Below the pieces are notes generated by a model. The model made no database searches and had not been told where the DNA came from. It was given only the letters and a program-made list of their open reading frames with translations. A stretch of DNA of 64,000 nucleotides. It comes from Adiantum capillus-veneris. Taxonomy: Eukaryota > Streptophyta > Polypodiopsida > Polypodiales > Pteridaceae. Where the stretch lies: assembly GCA_014529385.2 (NCBI GenBank), contig CM043942.1:20367491-20431490 (forward strand), in the 5' to 3' direction. Positions 10,826-21,202 of the stretch are shown here, in pieces; the stretch's first letter is position 1; each line of letters starts with the position of its first letter. The position numbers and the translations under genes are program-made.

Positions 10826-11392
10826 CTATGGCATGCCCATCTTGAAGCAAGGCTGCTCCAAGGCAATCACCACAAGCATCACATTGGAGCTCAAATGCCT
10901 TTGAGAGATCCGGAAGCATGAGGACTGGTTGAGAGGTAAGCTTCTCTTTGATCTTGTCAAAATATTTTTCTCCTTATAAATCCATGAATACTTAACGTTC
11001 TTCTTTGCTAAGTCATGTACGGGTCCTGCTATTTGAGGAAATTTTGCTATGAAGCATGTGTAGTATGCACACATATCAATAAAGCTTCTTAGGTCATGTA
11101 AATTCCTTGGATTAGGGCATGCTTTTATTACCTCTAACTTTGATGGATCCATACGGATACCATCTTGAGAGATAGTATGACTTAAGTATTGAATCTCTTG
11201 AAGGAAAAATTTGCTTTTAATCTTTTGGTTGAGAAAAAACTTGTTCTCCCTCAATTCTTGAAAACTCACTTGGAGATGTTGCTTGTGTTCCTCCAAGGAC
11301 TTGGAGTAGATGATGATATCATCAAAGAACACTCCAATGAACTTGTGGTAGGGTCTAAATATTTTCTCCATTAAATGATTGAATGCGGCAAG
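10826..11392 (-). pseudogene. A1 reverse transcriptase, C-terminal part
   Basis: Begins right at the insertion point of element B and continues FNHLMEKIFRPYHKFIGVFF followed by DDIIIYSKSLEEHKQH, which holds the catalytic F-x-D-D motif (here FFDDI, usually YxDD or FVDD). Then come the thumb region (HTISQDGIRMDPSKLEVIKA, NPRNLHDLRSFIDMCAYYTC) and the start of the RNase H connection. The N-terminal half of the enzyme is 12 kb away at 23464-24050. Apparent residues before FNHLM in this frame come from B's LTR and are not RT. Confidence 0.9.
11388..11392 (+). other. Target-site duplication of element B, left copy
   Basis: GCAAG abuts B's 5' LTR; GCAGG (23464-23468) abuts its 3' LTR. Using one copy of GCAGG restores the reading frame of A1 RT through the N-A-P-A region, which confirms the insertion point. 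The left copy carries one G-to-A change. Confidence 0.85.
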
Positions 11393-12329
11393 TGTTTGGA
11401 AGTGATAACAACATACAAGTTCCCACCTAGCCAAGGCACCCATTGGGTCAGCCGACCAAAGTCTTGATGCGGTCACATTATTTTTCCGATGTTTAATACA
11501 TCAAACCCTGTAAAAGCCTAATGACAATCGTGTATGTCAAGTCTAAGTCAAAGATGTAATTTTTCCAATGATGTATGTAAAGGTCCATGAGAAGTTGGCC
11601 GCCGGCCACTTTAGAGAGCCCTAGGTATATAATACACTAAGGTTAGTGGGAAAGGGGGATTATTTTTTAAGATAAGTGACTATTGCATTACGCACAGAGA
11701 TCTACCTCTTTGCTCCAACTTGTAATCATCGCTTCTATGGCTACGGTAATCCAAATTCAGTTTTTTTTCTTGCATTGTGTTCCTCTTACTCTGCTCTTTC
11801 ATTCAAGTGTAAGCATTCAAGATTCCGTGAAGGTTTCAAACGCATCCATTTAGGCCTTAAATCGTTGTTTTCAGTGTTTATATGCGTATTTTATGTTGTT
11901 TTGACCCAGGGAGAGGCTTTAGGGACCCAAAAACAACCCTTTAGGGTCATCCGTCTACTGTTTTTACATACTTTGTGATGAATGATTGCGATCCATGTAC
12001 CTCCCCAGAATGCTGTGATAGTGATAGCACATGTTCCTGATAGTCCCCTGTAGCTTCCCTTCAAGTTTCGTGCAGTTACGATATGATTTGCATGGTGAAC
12101 CGGCGTGATGACTGTAGAGCTGTGTAGAAGGACATAGACAGATTACTTGGCTTTAGTGCGATTGATTTTCTTGTACAGTTATTAGTTGCATCTCTTCGAG
12201 TTCACTTCATTAGGGTTGACATCCTAGTGAGTTTCCATGCCTCATCCGAGTCGCTTCCCCTGTATCGATAATTTTATGTTGATGCTTGAGATCTATGCTA
12301 TGGACATCCGTCGCGGTGACCCGCAAACA
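11393..12329 (+). repeat. B 5' LTR
   Basis: Starts TGTTTGGAAGTGATAAC and ends …ACCCGCAAACA. It matches the 3' LTR halves 21203-21310 and 22632-23463, with roughly one difference per 15-20 bases in the stretches compared by eye. A TATA box (TATATAAT) is at 11626-11633. A 100-codon open frame inside (11676-11978) is broken in the partner LTR and is unlikely to be a gene. It contains GATTGCGATC (11984-11993), related to the leader palindrome. Confidence 0.95.
11626..11633 (+). promoter_or_regulatory. TATA box in B 5' LTR
   Basis: TATATAAT, conserved at 22761-22768 in the 3' LTR. It lies about 25 bp downstream of the palindromic GGCCGCCGGCC. Confidence 0.7.
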
Positions 12330-12348
12330 TTGCCGCCGCTGTCGGGGA
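12330..12348 (+). promoter_or_regulatory. B primer-binding site, tRNA-Asp-like
   Basis: TTGCCGCCGCTGTCGGGGA directly after the LTR end resembles the plant tRNA-Asp primer site TGGCGCCGTTGCCGGGGA, with a few substitutions. This primer is typical of Athila/Tat-type gypsy elements and differs from the Met-type sites of the other elements here. Confidence 0.7.
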
Positions 12349-14929
12349 ATGAATCTTAAATGATGAGTGACCGAGTGCGTATTCCGAGTTTTCTTATTGT
12401 TCCAAAAGAGAATTTCCATTCCATTTACATTTCAGTGAAGCATCTAGACAGGGGTTTAGTGCTTAGTGGAGTCTAGGGTCGGTGGACTGGCTAGATCTAC
12501 TCTTGAGAGATATAGGGAGTTGTGACTGAGGTTGCTTTAAGCATTTTTTCTCTTCAAATTTCTTTGTATTGATTGAGTACTAATCCATCATCCGTTTTTT
12601 ATCCTATTTGTTTTCTTTGATTCATTTTCTTATGTTCTTTCATTTCTGTACTTAGGATAGGATAAGTAAATCAGATTCCAGTCAGATTTGGGGCAAAAGA
12701 TAAAAATACCGGAAAACCATAACTTTGGCAAAAGGGCCATAAGACTCTAAAATTAGAAAATCTGACCAAACAGAGCTAAAATTGATTCAAATCACAAAGT
12801 GGTAGCACCAAACAGTGGGAAATACTGGTCAGAGAGAGCCTCTAAAATTTCATCATATTTGGCTCTGGTACTACGATCGTGATCACTGTACCTCAGTGTT
12901 AGAATTGTACACGATTTGACATGTGCCTTCCTAATAAGATTCTAAACAAGTTTGTCTAAAGCAACCACACCCAAAAACATCAAAAATCAAGGAAATCAGG
13001 CCACTTGGGTAAAACTAGCTTGACAGACCCAGAAACTGTAAAATCTTGACTTTTGGTGATCCAAATGCAAAAAGACTTGGGAGATAGCGAGATAGCGTTA
13101 AAACATCAGTGTCTACAAGCATGCCAAATTTAGTTGAATTTGGGATCAGAACTACGATCGCCATTGGTGTACCTAGACCTCAGATTTGATGAGTAGACTC
13201 TTCAAGGGTATACAAACATAAAAGTCTAAAGGATCTAGGGTTCAAAACCACAAAAAATTAGTCCAAACCACTGAATACAGATCCAAGTCAAAAACTGCTA
13301 AACTGGCATAGAAATTGACTTTCAGTAGACCAAAACACATCAAAACTAGGAAGAAACCATGCAAAGGGATAGCCTGTGCATAGGACAAGCCTAGGTATCT
13401 CTCAAATCCCAAACCAAACATTAAAATCAATCAAACCTGATAAAATTGGAAAATCAGGCACTTCAGACTAAGAAACTGTAAATTCTTGATTTTTTTGAGT
13501 CCAAATACAAAAGTGTCTGACAGGTAGTCTTAAAATAGCCTAGTGAACAAGCTGGTGAAGTTTCATCCAATTTGGGCTCCAAACTACGATAGGGATCGGT
13601 GTACCTCAGTGCCATATTTTGACTAGACTTTACCCACACATACACCTAGGTTATATAAGATACCAGGAGTTTTCAAAATTCAAAAAAGTGACCAAAATAG
13701 CCAAAAATAGCAGACAGTCAGAAAACCACTGTAGTAGACCAAGATCTGGTGAAAACATGACTTTTTTTTGTCCAAATTCAAAACGATTTGGGGAGTAGAC
13801 TATACACATCATTGTCTACCATATCCACAAGTTCCACCTAAAAAGGAGATAGTACTACGATTGCGATCGGTGTACCATAGTGACATTTTGAGTTGAGACT
13901 AGGTGAGTAGGTAGCTGATAACTAGACAAACAACTTTCTCAAAAGAACCAGGGTCAAAAAACCGAAAGACAGTTGTCAAATAGGGCAAAAAATGATCACT
14001 CATCCTTCAGACCAAAATTTTGAGAAAATTCAAGTTTTTGTGATCCAAATGCAGAATGGGTTTGGGAATAGACTAATCATACCCATGTCTATCAACTCCT
14101 AAAATTTCCTCCAAAAAGGAGCTGGAACTACGATCGCGATCGGTGTACCCTAGTGACATTTTGGATTGAAAATTTATGAGTAGGTAGCTGACATCTAGTG
14201 CAACATATTTTCCAAAAGGAGCAAGGTCAAAAAAGAAAAAGAAATTGGTCAAAAGTCCCAGTTACACAATCAGGCCAATAATCGCAAAACCACCTGGGAT
14301 TTGGGTTTTCATTGGTCAAAACATCTCCAAATTCAAAAATACAAAGACACTTGGTATCAAGACATCAAGGGCTAGCTACTGTGCAAAATCCTTCCAAATT
14401 TGTGACATGGGGTCAACGATCGCAATCGGTGTACCTCTACATAGTGAGGGTATTTGACTTCATAAGTTTGTAGATCTACTTGAGTACATCCCAAATCTCA
14501 AGTTTGAGTGAAAAATACCCTCGGGAAGCCAAGATACAAGCACAAAATCTCTTTGTGTCCTAGTCCTGAGATTGTTTTGAATGCTGATTCAAGTGCAGTT
14601 CACTAAAATTGCTCTAACTTTTGATAGACAACTCCAAATTGAGTCAGGTATAGCTAGGAAGAAAGCTTGTGGGAAATAGCACACACCTAGACCTGAATTT
14701 TATTGGGTTTCCTAAATCCAAACTTTTAGGGTTTTGGTTTTAGAGCTGAATTTTACTAGGTTTCCTAAATCCAAACTTTTAGGGTACCCCAAGACCAGTT
14801 TCCAGAGACCAAAAACTCATAAATTCTTGACTTTTGAGAGATCTGACCAGGGGCAATAAGAGATAGGTTTCACTAAGCCAAAGTGAGCTTGTCAAGGACT
14901 ATCTTGAGAGATTTGAGTGATCCTTAATC
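12349..14929 (+). other. B leader with diverged ~275-bp repeats centred on a palindrome
   Basis: Long untranslated leader. Six copies of a 22-bp motif (CTACGATCGCGATC then GGTGTACC in the best copy) lie at 12871, 13152, 13584, 13855, 14128 and 14414, spaced 281, 432, 271, 273 and 286 bp. Flanking text is also loosely repeated (for example CTTGACTTTTGGTGATCC and TTTGTCCAAATTC). The core of the best copy is the perfect palindrome CGATCGCGATCG. A related motif is in both LTRs (11984, 23118). Near 14695-14785 a ~55-bp segment containing GGTTTCCTAAATCC is tandemly duplicated. No coding frame is recognised. Confidence 0.85.
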
Positions 14930-16180
14930 ATGATAAATCATTCACCACCAAGGTTCTCTACTCCACTCGGAGACATGAAAAACACAAGAAACATTGCAAT
15001 GTCTTCAACAGGGGGATTGGGAGAATACCTAGAGGAGAGGCATCCTCTAATCGACAAACCAAACGTGAGATTCATCAAAGCCAATGAATCCAAGAGAGTG
15101 CTTACAGATTACACTCATGAGGGCTTATATAGATTCACAAACGGGGATCCATACATCTTCTACAGGTGTGTAGAGCCCAATGCCAGGGAGTTGACCACCC
15201 ATAAGAACCTCTATGCATTCACGTATACAGATGCCAATGGAGTGCAAGTTTTAATGGTAGATAAGTATGGAAGAGAGTAGGAACTTGTCGATCCAATTGA
15301 CTTAGAGAGATACATATACAAGGGCACTACGATTCCTACTTACTTTCAGCCAAAAACGATGCTCGAGCGCATATCAAAGGGGACTCCACCAGGATTTTCT
15401 CCAAGACGAGAAGAAGGAACGAGGGATGTCTTTGTGAGAGACCCCAACACACTATGATACATGGTTGAACCAGAACCAATGAGACCATATCAATTGGCCA
15501 AATGTGTCAAGAAGAAGTATGATGGATTAAGGGATCCATACGTACATGCATCCTTGTTCAAACAAGTGTTAAGAGCCGAACAAGTATTTTATTTTCATAC
15601 ACAGTATGAGGGATTTGGCTTAACCTTGGAAGGGATAGTATTCAATTGGTTCCAAGCGTTGGACAAAAATGCCTTCTCAAACGTTGAACAACTATTGCAA
15701 GAATTTGTTGTGGAGTTCTCTAAAAGGGAAATCAAGCATAACACAGTGTCCCAAATCTATGCATTCAAGCAAAAAGAAGATGAGAGAGTGAAGGAAGCAT
15801 CGCTATGCTTCAAACGATATATAGAGAGATGTCTGGGACGCGAGTTACCACATGATGAAAGATTATCAATTCTCTTCATAGAGGGTTTGAAAAATGAAAC
15901 TCTCAAGAAATATTTGCACTTAAAAGGATGTAATTCCTTTGAACAAGTCACGAGAGAAGCATTATACCTAGTTGAAAATTGTAAAGCCTATGGCGAGGAA
16001 ATTGGTGATACAAAGATCACTCTGGATAATGCTCCTTTAGCATCTAGTGAAACCAACACAAGGAAAGTGGTTATGTCTCAATTAATGACCAACCTAGATG
16101 AGCTAGCACCGCAATTAGCACAACGAATAAAATGGTGTGCCATTGAGCAAAAATGGACCAATCATGAGATGAGTGAGTAA
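14930..16180 (+). pseudogene. B gag (capsid region)
   Basis: One frame from the ATG at 14930, interrupted by in-frame stops at 15278 (TAG) and 15455 (TGA) and closed by TAA at 16178. The N-terminal ~115 residues (MINHSPPRFS…) match nothing I know. The capsid-like core is in 15461-16180: LEGIVFNWFQALDKNAFSNV, then LLQEFVVEFSKREIKHNTVS, FKQKEDERVKEASLCFKRYI and LSILFIEGLKNETLKKYL, which fits the Retrotrans_gag family. Gag would form the particle that packages the RNA. The same frame continues without shift into the zinc knuckles and protease, so gag, NC and PR were one polyprotein. Confidence 0.85.
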
Positions 16181-17284
16181 TCAAACCTACACGAGGGGGA
16201 TACTATTTGGACATGAAATAGAAAAAAAATGCCATTACCAAATCATCCATTATTTCAAAATAGGGTTGTATCAAGGGCTTTACAAAGAGCTGAGGTATCA
16301 CAACCTAGGCTAGGGCAAGAACCTATGGGAAAACTATATTCATTGAATGAGGACACTCTGATGATCATAGCCAATCAAGAGCGTAGACTAGAGACCATTC
16401 TGACTAAGCAAGAACAACCATCAATTGTGCCACCAGTGACTCAACAAGATGGACCATGCTACAAGTGTGGAGGTAATCATTGGGCCAAGAATTGTTCTCG
16501 TGTAGAGATAGTTGGATATTGTTTGGAGTGTGCCATTACACACGTTGTTCCTAGTTGTCCAAAACACCAAAACAAACAGGGGAAAACAACAATGAATGTT
16601 GTGGGAGTGTTACCTTCTCCAAGTGGATCAGAGGCAGAACCCAAAATTCCTGTGAAGGTAGTGACTAGAGCCCAAGCAAAAGAAAATGTTAAGGACTAAG
16701 CTAATGAGGAGAAAGATCAACAACCCAAACAAGGGGAAACAACTAGTGCGGAAAACAAAACGGTGGTGAGCGACAAGAAACCAAGGAAGACATCTTCCGG
16801 AGGATCTGTGTTGGTAGACAACGTCCTAGAGCCATTAGATGCTGCACTAGAAGCATATGAGGTTAGATTGAAACCCAACCAAACCCTAGAGCAATGAGGG
16901 ATGAAATATCCTCATGCTGAGGTAGAGACTGAGAGGTTGAAAATGTGTAAGGAATTGGTAAAAACTGCACAGGCAATGATGGAGCCTGAAGCACCAATTC
17001 CAGCTCCAGAAACAAAACCAAAAAGTGTTGGATTTGAAATGCCTAAGGCAAAGGTTGTTGAAACATTAACTCAAAGAAACATTGAGCTAGAATCACAAAC
17101 GGATGTGCAAGCAGGGATGGAAGTTTCAATTGAAAGTAAACCAAAGTCCTTGAAGACCTTACCCTCATATATAGGAGAATATGAGGTAGACTCAGAGACT
17201 AGAGTGGTGCCATCTCAGAGGAAAGCCATATCCAAGATGATGGATACAAAGAGTATGCAAGAGTTGATGTCAGCTCCAATATAG
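16181..17284 (+). pseudogene. B nucleocapsid zinc knuckles and acidic linker
   Basis: Continuation of the gag frame with stops at 16214, 16697, 16895 and 17282. Residues encoded near 16455-16560 contain two adjacent zinc knuckles, CYKCGGNHWAKNC and CLECAITHVVPSC. Both have spacing C-x2-C-x3-H-x4-C, one residue shorter than the usual retroviral C-x2-C-x4-H-x4-C. They would bind genomic RNA. The following ~230 codons are rich in Glu, Lys, Thr and Pro (for example EPEAPIPAPETKPKSVGFEM), a low-complexity spacer before the protease. Confidence 0.82.
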
Positions 17285-17845
17285 TGCACCATTACTCTAT
17301 CTAAACTGCTTAAGATTAGACCACATGTATGGGATGAAGTAGGCAACAATTTGGTGAAGATGGGATTAAAGATACCTCTTCAAGATCTACCCTCAAATGA
17401 ACAATCAAACAAAACTCAACAAGAAAGTGCAAACGCTAAACATGTGCCAATAAACGAGGTGGGGGAATATTGCAAAGGAGAAGAAGGAAACACCACCTTA
17501 CCTGTGGAATACAAAGGAGTTAAAACATTGTCTATACTTGATAGTGGGGCTGGAGTAGCCATAGCCACATACATTTGGGAAAAATGGGGTAGACCAACGC
17601 TTAGGAAAAATAGAATGAAGCTACAACTTGCAGATGGATACACATAAAAACCTTTGGGTATCCTACAGAAAATTATTGTGACTTCTTGTGGAATTGAATA
17701 TGAACATACATTTGCAATAGTAGATTTTGGAAAAGGGAACAATTTTGATATCATTTTAGGAAGACCTTTCATGCGTCAACTTAAGATGGTTCAAGATTGG
17801 GGCTATGACTATATCTACTTGAGACATAAAACGATCACAACATAA
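17285..17845 (+). pseudogene. B aspartic protease (retropepsin)
   Basis: Same frame as gag, with stops at 17645 and 17843. Key motifs are LSILDSGAGVAIATYIWEKW, with the catalytic D-S-G triad intact, the flap/second-strand region PLGILQKIIV, and NFDIILGRPFMRQLKMVQDW, the retropepsin C-terminal signature. It would cleave the B polyprotein during particle maturation. In autonomous gypsy elements RT follows directly after this point; here none does. Confidence 0.88.
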
Positions 17846-17875
17846 ATAAGCATAAAAGACCATAGCTATAGAGAT

Positions 17876-18757
17876 GTGAATAAAACTCCTTTAGAAGAAA
17901 TTGACTCTACTATAGTCAATGGGAAATATATACCTGCATGGCTACAAACCAAACAAGAACTTTGGATGTGTGGTGCTTCGAAGTGTGGAAGCTTAGTGAA
18001 GGAGAATTGCATCCTAGAACGATCAATGGACAATGAAGCTTACATACCGGAACCCTTTCCAGAGAAATTATTTGATCCATTTGGATGGACTCAAATACTG
18101 GCAACATTGGATGTGTCTGTAAATGAGGTCACTCCAACCAAGTTTTGTGATGAAGAAGGTTACGACCTAGTTTCATGTTTTATGTTGACAGTGATTAGAC
18201 ATGCTAATGAGAATTGTGAGAATGAAAATAGAGGGACAAATAGCTATGTCAATGAGGATGTTGCACAAACACAAACTAGGAGAGCAATACAACCATGTGG
18301 AGATGTCATCATTGACATACTTGAAGATTCAACAACATCTACTCCAAAGAAACAAACTTCAAATGATGCAGAGTTGAAAGTACAGGAAGAATCAGATGTG
18401 CAAAGCTCCACATCAACAGATGTTCTACAAACTCAAGATCAAAGGAAGAATGAGGAAGAAGCCAAAGATGAAAAATATCCCACATTGATCAAATTCAATT
18501 TATGCGGACAAACAAGGCTCAAGGTTACATGTTCGGCCGCAATTGATCCTTATGCTACTAAGAATATAATGTCATATGGAACTTGGATAATGATGGGAAA
18601 GCCAACAATTAAAGAAGTGGAGGAAAGAGTATACACCAGTGCTAAAACACCAATCCCAAGTTTTGGCATAGCGGAGGCAATACTCAAGTTAAGTCATGGG
18701 GAGTTCAAAGACAACTTCAACATAGCCTTGACTCACATCACATCAAAGAAAGTCTAG
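17876..18757 (+). pseudogene. B post-protease ORF with protease-like domain
   Basis: 293-codon open stretch in the same frame as gag and protease, so the polyprotein ran at least to 18757. The N-terminal part (TIVNGKYIPAWLQTKQELWM, FDPFGWTQILATLDV) and the acidic Thr/Gln-rich middle are unrecognised. The last ~95 residues (from YPTLIKFNLCGQTRLKV) resemble a degenerate retropepsin fold: AIDPYATKNIMSYGTWIMMG stands where a D-S/T-G-A active site would be, followed by a G-x-A strand and a hydrophobic end. D-P-Y in place of D-S-G predicts no catalysis. The protease-like reading is inference from pattern only. Confidence 0.6.
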
Positions 18758-19930
18758 TCCTAACAAAGAGTTGGAAGAATATCTTCTTCGGGCAACAACA
18801 AAAAGCATCATCAACAACAACAAAGACGGTCCAAGAGACATCAACAAAAAAGACACAACCATCTGCAACAGAAAAAGCTAAGGCCAAAATAAACATTGAA
18901 GAATATCATCCTCGCAAGTCAGTTTTACCTTTGACAAGCCCACATCAAAGCTCGATCAAAACCTCTACGTCAAGAACCAAAGCTTCAACAATGCAATGGA
19001 TACCTAAACAAAAGGTTTTCCAACCTAAATCTCCATCGCAGCAAAGCCTCCAAGTGAAGCAAAAAAAGTTCAGGCAGGTGTTGGTATCCAAGGAACACAT
19101 TAAAGTCAAAGATTCAATTTGGGTACACTCTCAAGAGCAATCTCAACAACAAAAGGTGACAGGGTGGATAGCATCAAATGAGTCAATCTACTCAAGGCTA
19201 CTTCCAAGGGAACACTAGTGTTTGGGCCAAAAAGCCTAAAGTAACAACGTGGACCTACCCACCTCAACCAATGAGTTCTACAAGGAACAAGACATGCTAT
19301 CAACGGAATACAAAATACTCAGTCAAGCGAAAGAACACCAACAAAAGGCAAACAAAAAGACCTTCCAAGCGGGCAACGCGAAAAGTTTGGGTACCGAAAT
19401 CAGACATCAATGAAGATACCCAACACAAACAAGTGAATCAGCGGATGATTCCAGTGAAGCTACTTGAAGCACAAGGAGTTTATGAAGGTAACACTCCAAT
19501 ATGGTTACCAAAAATTGTAGCTCAATCGGGAACAACGAACAGAAATCAAGCAGCACAAGCTTCTACCCCAAAGCAAGCAATGACAACCCAAAGCCAAGAG
19601 AAGCCAATTACAACCAAGGCTGTTGCAATCTATAGATGGATACCTTGTCATCAATTACAAAATCAAGGCTTTTACAACAGAAATCATCAGGTTTGGATAC
19701 CAAAGCCTAGTGTCCATCAAATTATAGAAGAAGATAAAATGCCAAAGAGGGTCATACAAGGACCAAAAACAATATGGGTTCCAAAATTGCTAGTGGAAAC
19801 TCAATCAGAGAGAGCCTACACATCTCGACAATTGCTTCTCATGGAAATTAATACAAAGGCTACATCAAGCCCTATCAGAGCTGAAGGACTTGTTTTACAA
19901 AGACGTATCAACATACAACAAGCAAGTTAA
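18758..19930 (+). pseudogene. B basic ORF with W-x-P-K repeats
   Basis: Two overlapping open frames (18931-19218 and 19178-19930) form one decayed coding region with a frameshift near 19190. It is rich in Lys, Gln, Thr and Ser and strongly basic. It repeats a short motif about seven times: MQWIPKQ, SVWAKKPK, KVWVPKS, PIWLPKI, YRWIPCH, QVWIPKPS and TIWVPKL. Three are preceded by a Q-G-(Y/V/F)-(F/Y)-x-(G/R)-N-type sequence (GYFQGNTSVW, GVYEGNTPIW, GFYNRNHQVW), giving a unit of about 15 residues. No membrane segment or enzyme motif is seen. Function is unknown; a nucleic-acid or gag-binding role would fit the charge but is a guess. Confidence 0.65.
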
Positions 19931-20708
19931 GAGGAGCCAAAGTATGCCAACTTACTTGAAAAGATGGTGGCATCCAAAGACCAAAGCAATGATAGAGGCC
20001 TTAATATCAAGAACTTATGGAATTGGGTTTCAAGCCATTAACATGTAAGTCCAAGTCGCCATAAAAAATACATAGCACAAAAGTCAAGAGTCGGGCAGCT
20101 AAGCCACTAAATGAGCAAAGCATTAGTCCCAAAGCTTCAAGTAATATTCTATGTGGTCTAAGAGTCTTAGCTATTCTAGGTACTACTCAAGGTGGAGGAG
20201 TTGAGCATATTTATGTTGTGTCGCTCATGCTGGTATAGGTGAGCATAAGAGTCTAAGTCTATGTATTTTAAGTTTGGTAAAGTGAAGAAGAGAGTCCAAA
20301 AGACACTCACGCACTATGCATAGTGAGTAATGAGCGGAGAAGCTTCAACATCAAAAACCCTTCTTGGAAATGTGGAAGCTATTGAGATGTCCTCGGATAT
20401 CACATGTGCTACATTTGTTCCTCGAAGCACCCAACAACTCATTTTTCACACAGCATGATTTTTTTGAAAGAACTCTTGTGTCCATATAGAGTGTCGCATA
20501 ATTGGCACTTGCATTACGCACTCTTACTTTATTTCTCCCAAGCACTCACCTTGCATGAATAGGTACTCAACTTCCAAGTGTTCAAACCCAATAAGAGCGT
20601 ATCCAAAGGCATTTTTTCCCACTGGGTTTTTCCCTTTGGTCATTCAAGTTCTAGACCCTAATTTAGAAACACCCATCACTATTCTATTGTATATACTCCT
20701 TCCATCAA
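19931..20708 (+). other. B 3' non-coding region
   Basis: Stops in all frames and no recognisable domain. It separates the W-x-P-K ORF from the last open frame. Confidence 0.6.
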
Positions 20709-21191
20709 ATGAAACCAATAAAGAATTTGTTACATGATCTTCAAAGAGATAAAGTGGGGCCACATTGTTCTCAACTACGCTTCGACAAGAGCATCTCTTA
20801 TCTTCAAAGATTGGTGCAAAGCTCTATTGACAAAGTGGAAAAGAAAATCAAATTGGAGATGCCAGTGCACACATGTCAAAGTCTCAAACATTTTGAGATA
20901 CGAGCTCCAATAAAAAGTCAACTGCACCAGGAGGCAAAGTATCCAAAGAAGCAGGTATTATCGACCAACTGCACAAATGGAAAGGTAAAGCAGGATGTGC
21001 AACAACATGCACAAATGCCTCGTCCACAACATCCAAATCACAAAGAACACATGTTCATCAATCAAAGGCAAATGGGCACCCCATTTGAACAAGCAAAACA
21101 TGTCAGATATAACTTAATCAAGGAAGGGGGGAGTCTCATCAACAAGAAGACCAGACTACAAATGGTCGTATCAAGGGAAGACACGAGCTAG
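20709..21191 (+). pseudogene. B terminal ORF, unrecognised
   Basis: 160 codons, basic, Lys/Gln/His-rich (LVQSSIDKVEKKIKLEMPVH, ending KKTRLQMVVSREDTS), with its stop immediately before the purine tract. It is in a different frame from gag. Ending exactly at the purine tract is what retroelement last ORFs do (compare element G), which suggests a real coding remnant. No family recognised. Confidence 0.45.
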
Positions 21192-21202
21192 GAAGGGGGG
21201 AG
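21190..21202 (+). promoter_or_regulatory. B polypurine tract
   Basis: AGGAAGGGGGGAG directly upstream of the 3' LTR start TGTTTGGAGG; primes plus-strand DNA synthesis in LTR elements. Confidence 0.88.

Noticed and set aside
11676-11978. 100-codon ORF inside the B 5' LTR
   Set aside because: The corresponding frame in the 3' LTR (22810) is shortened by a stop, and LTR ORFs of this size arise by chance; no known domain.
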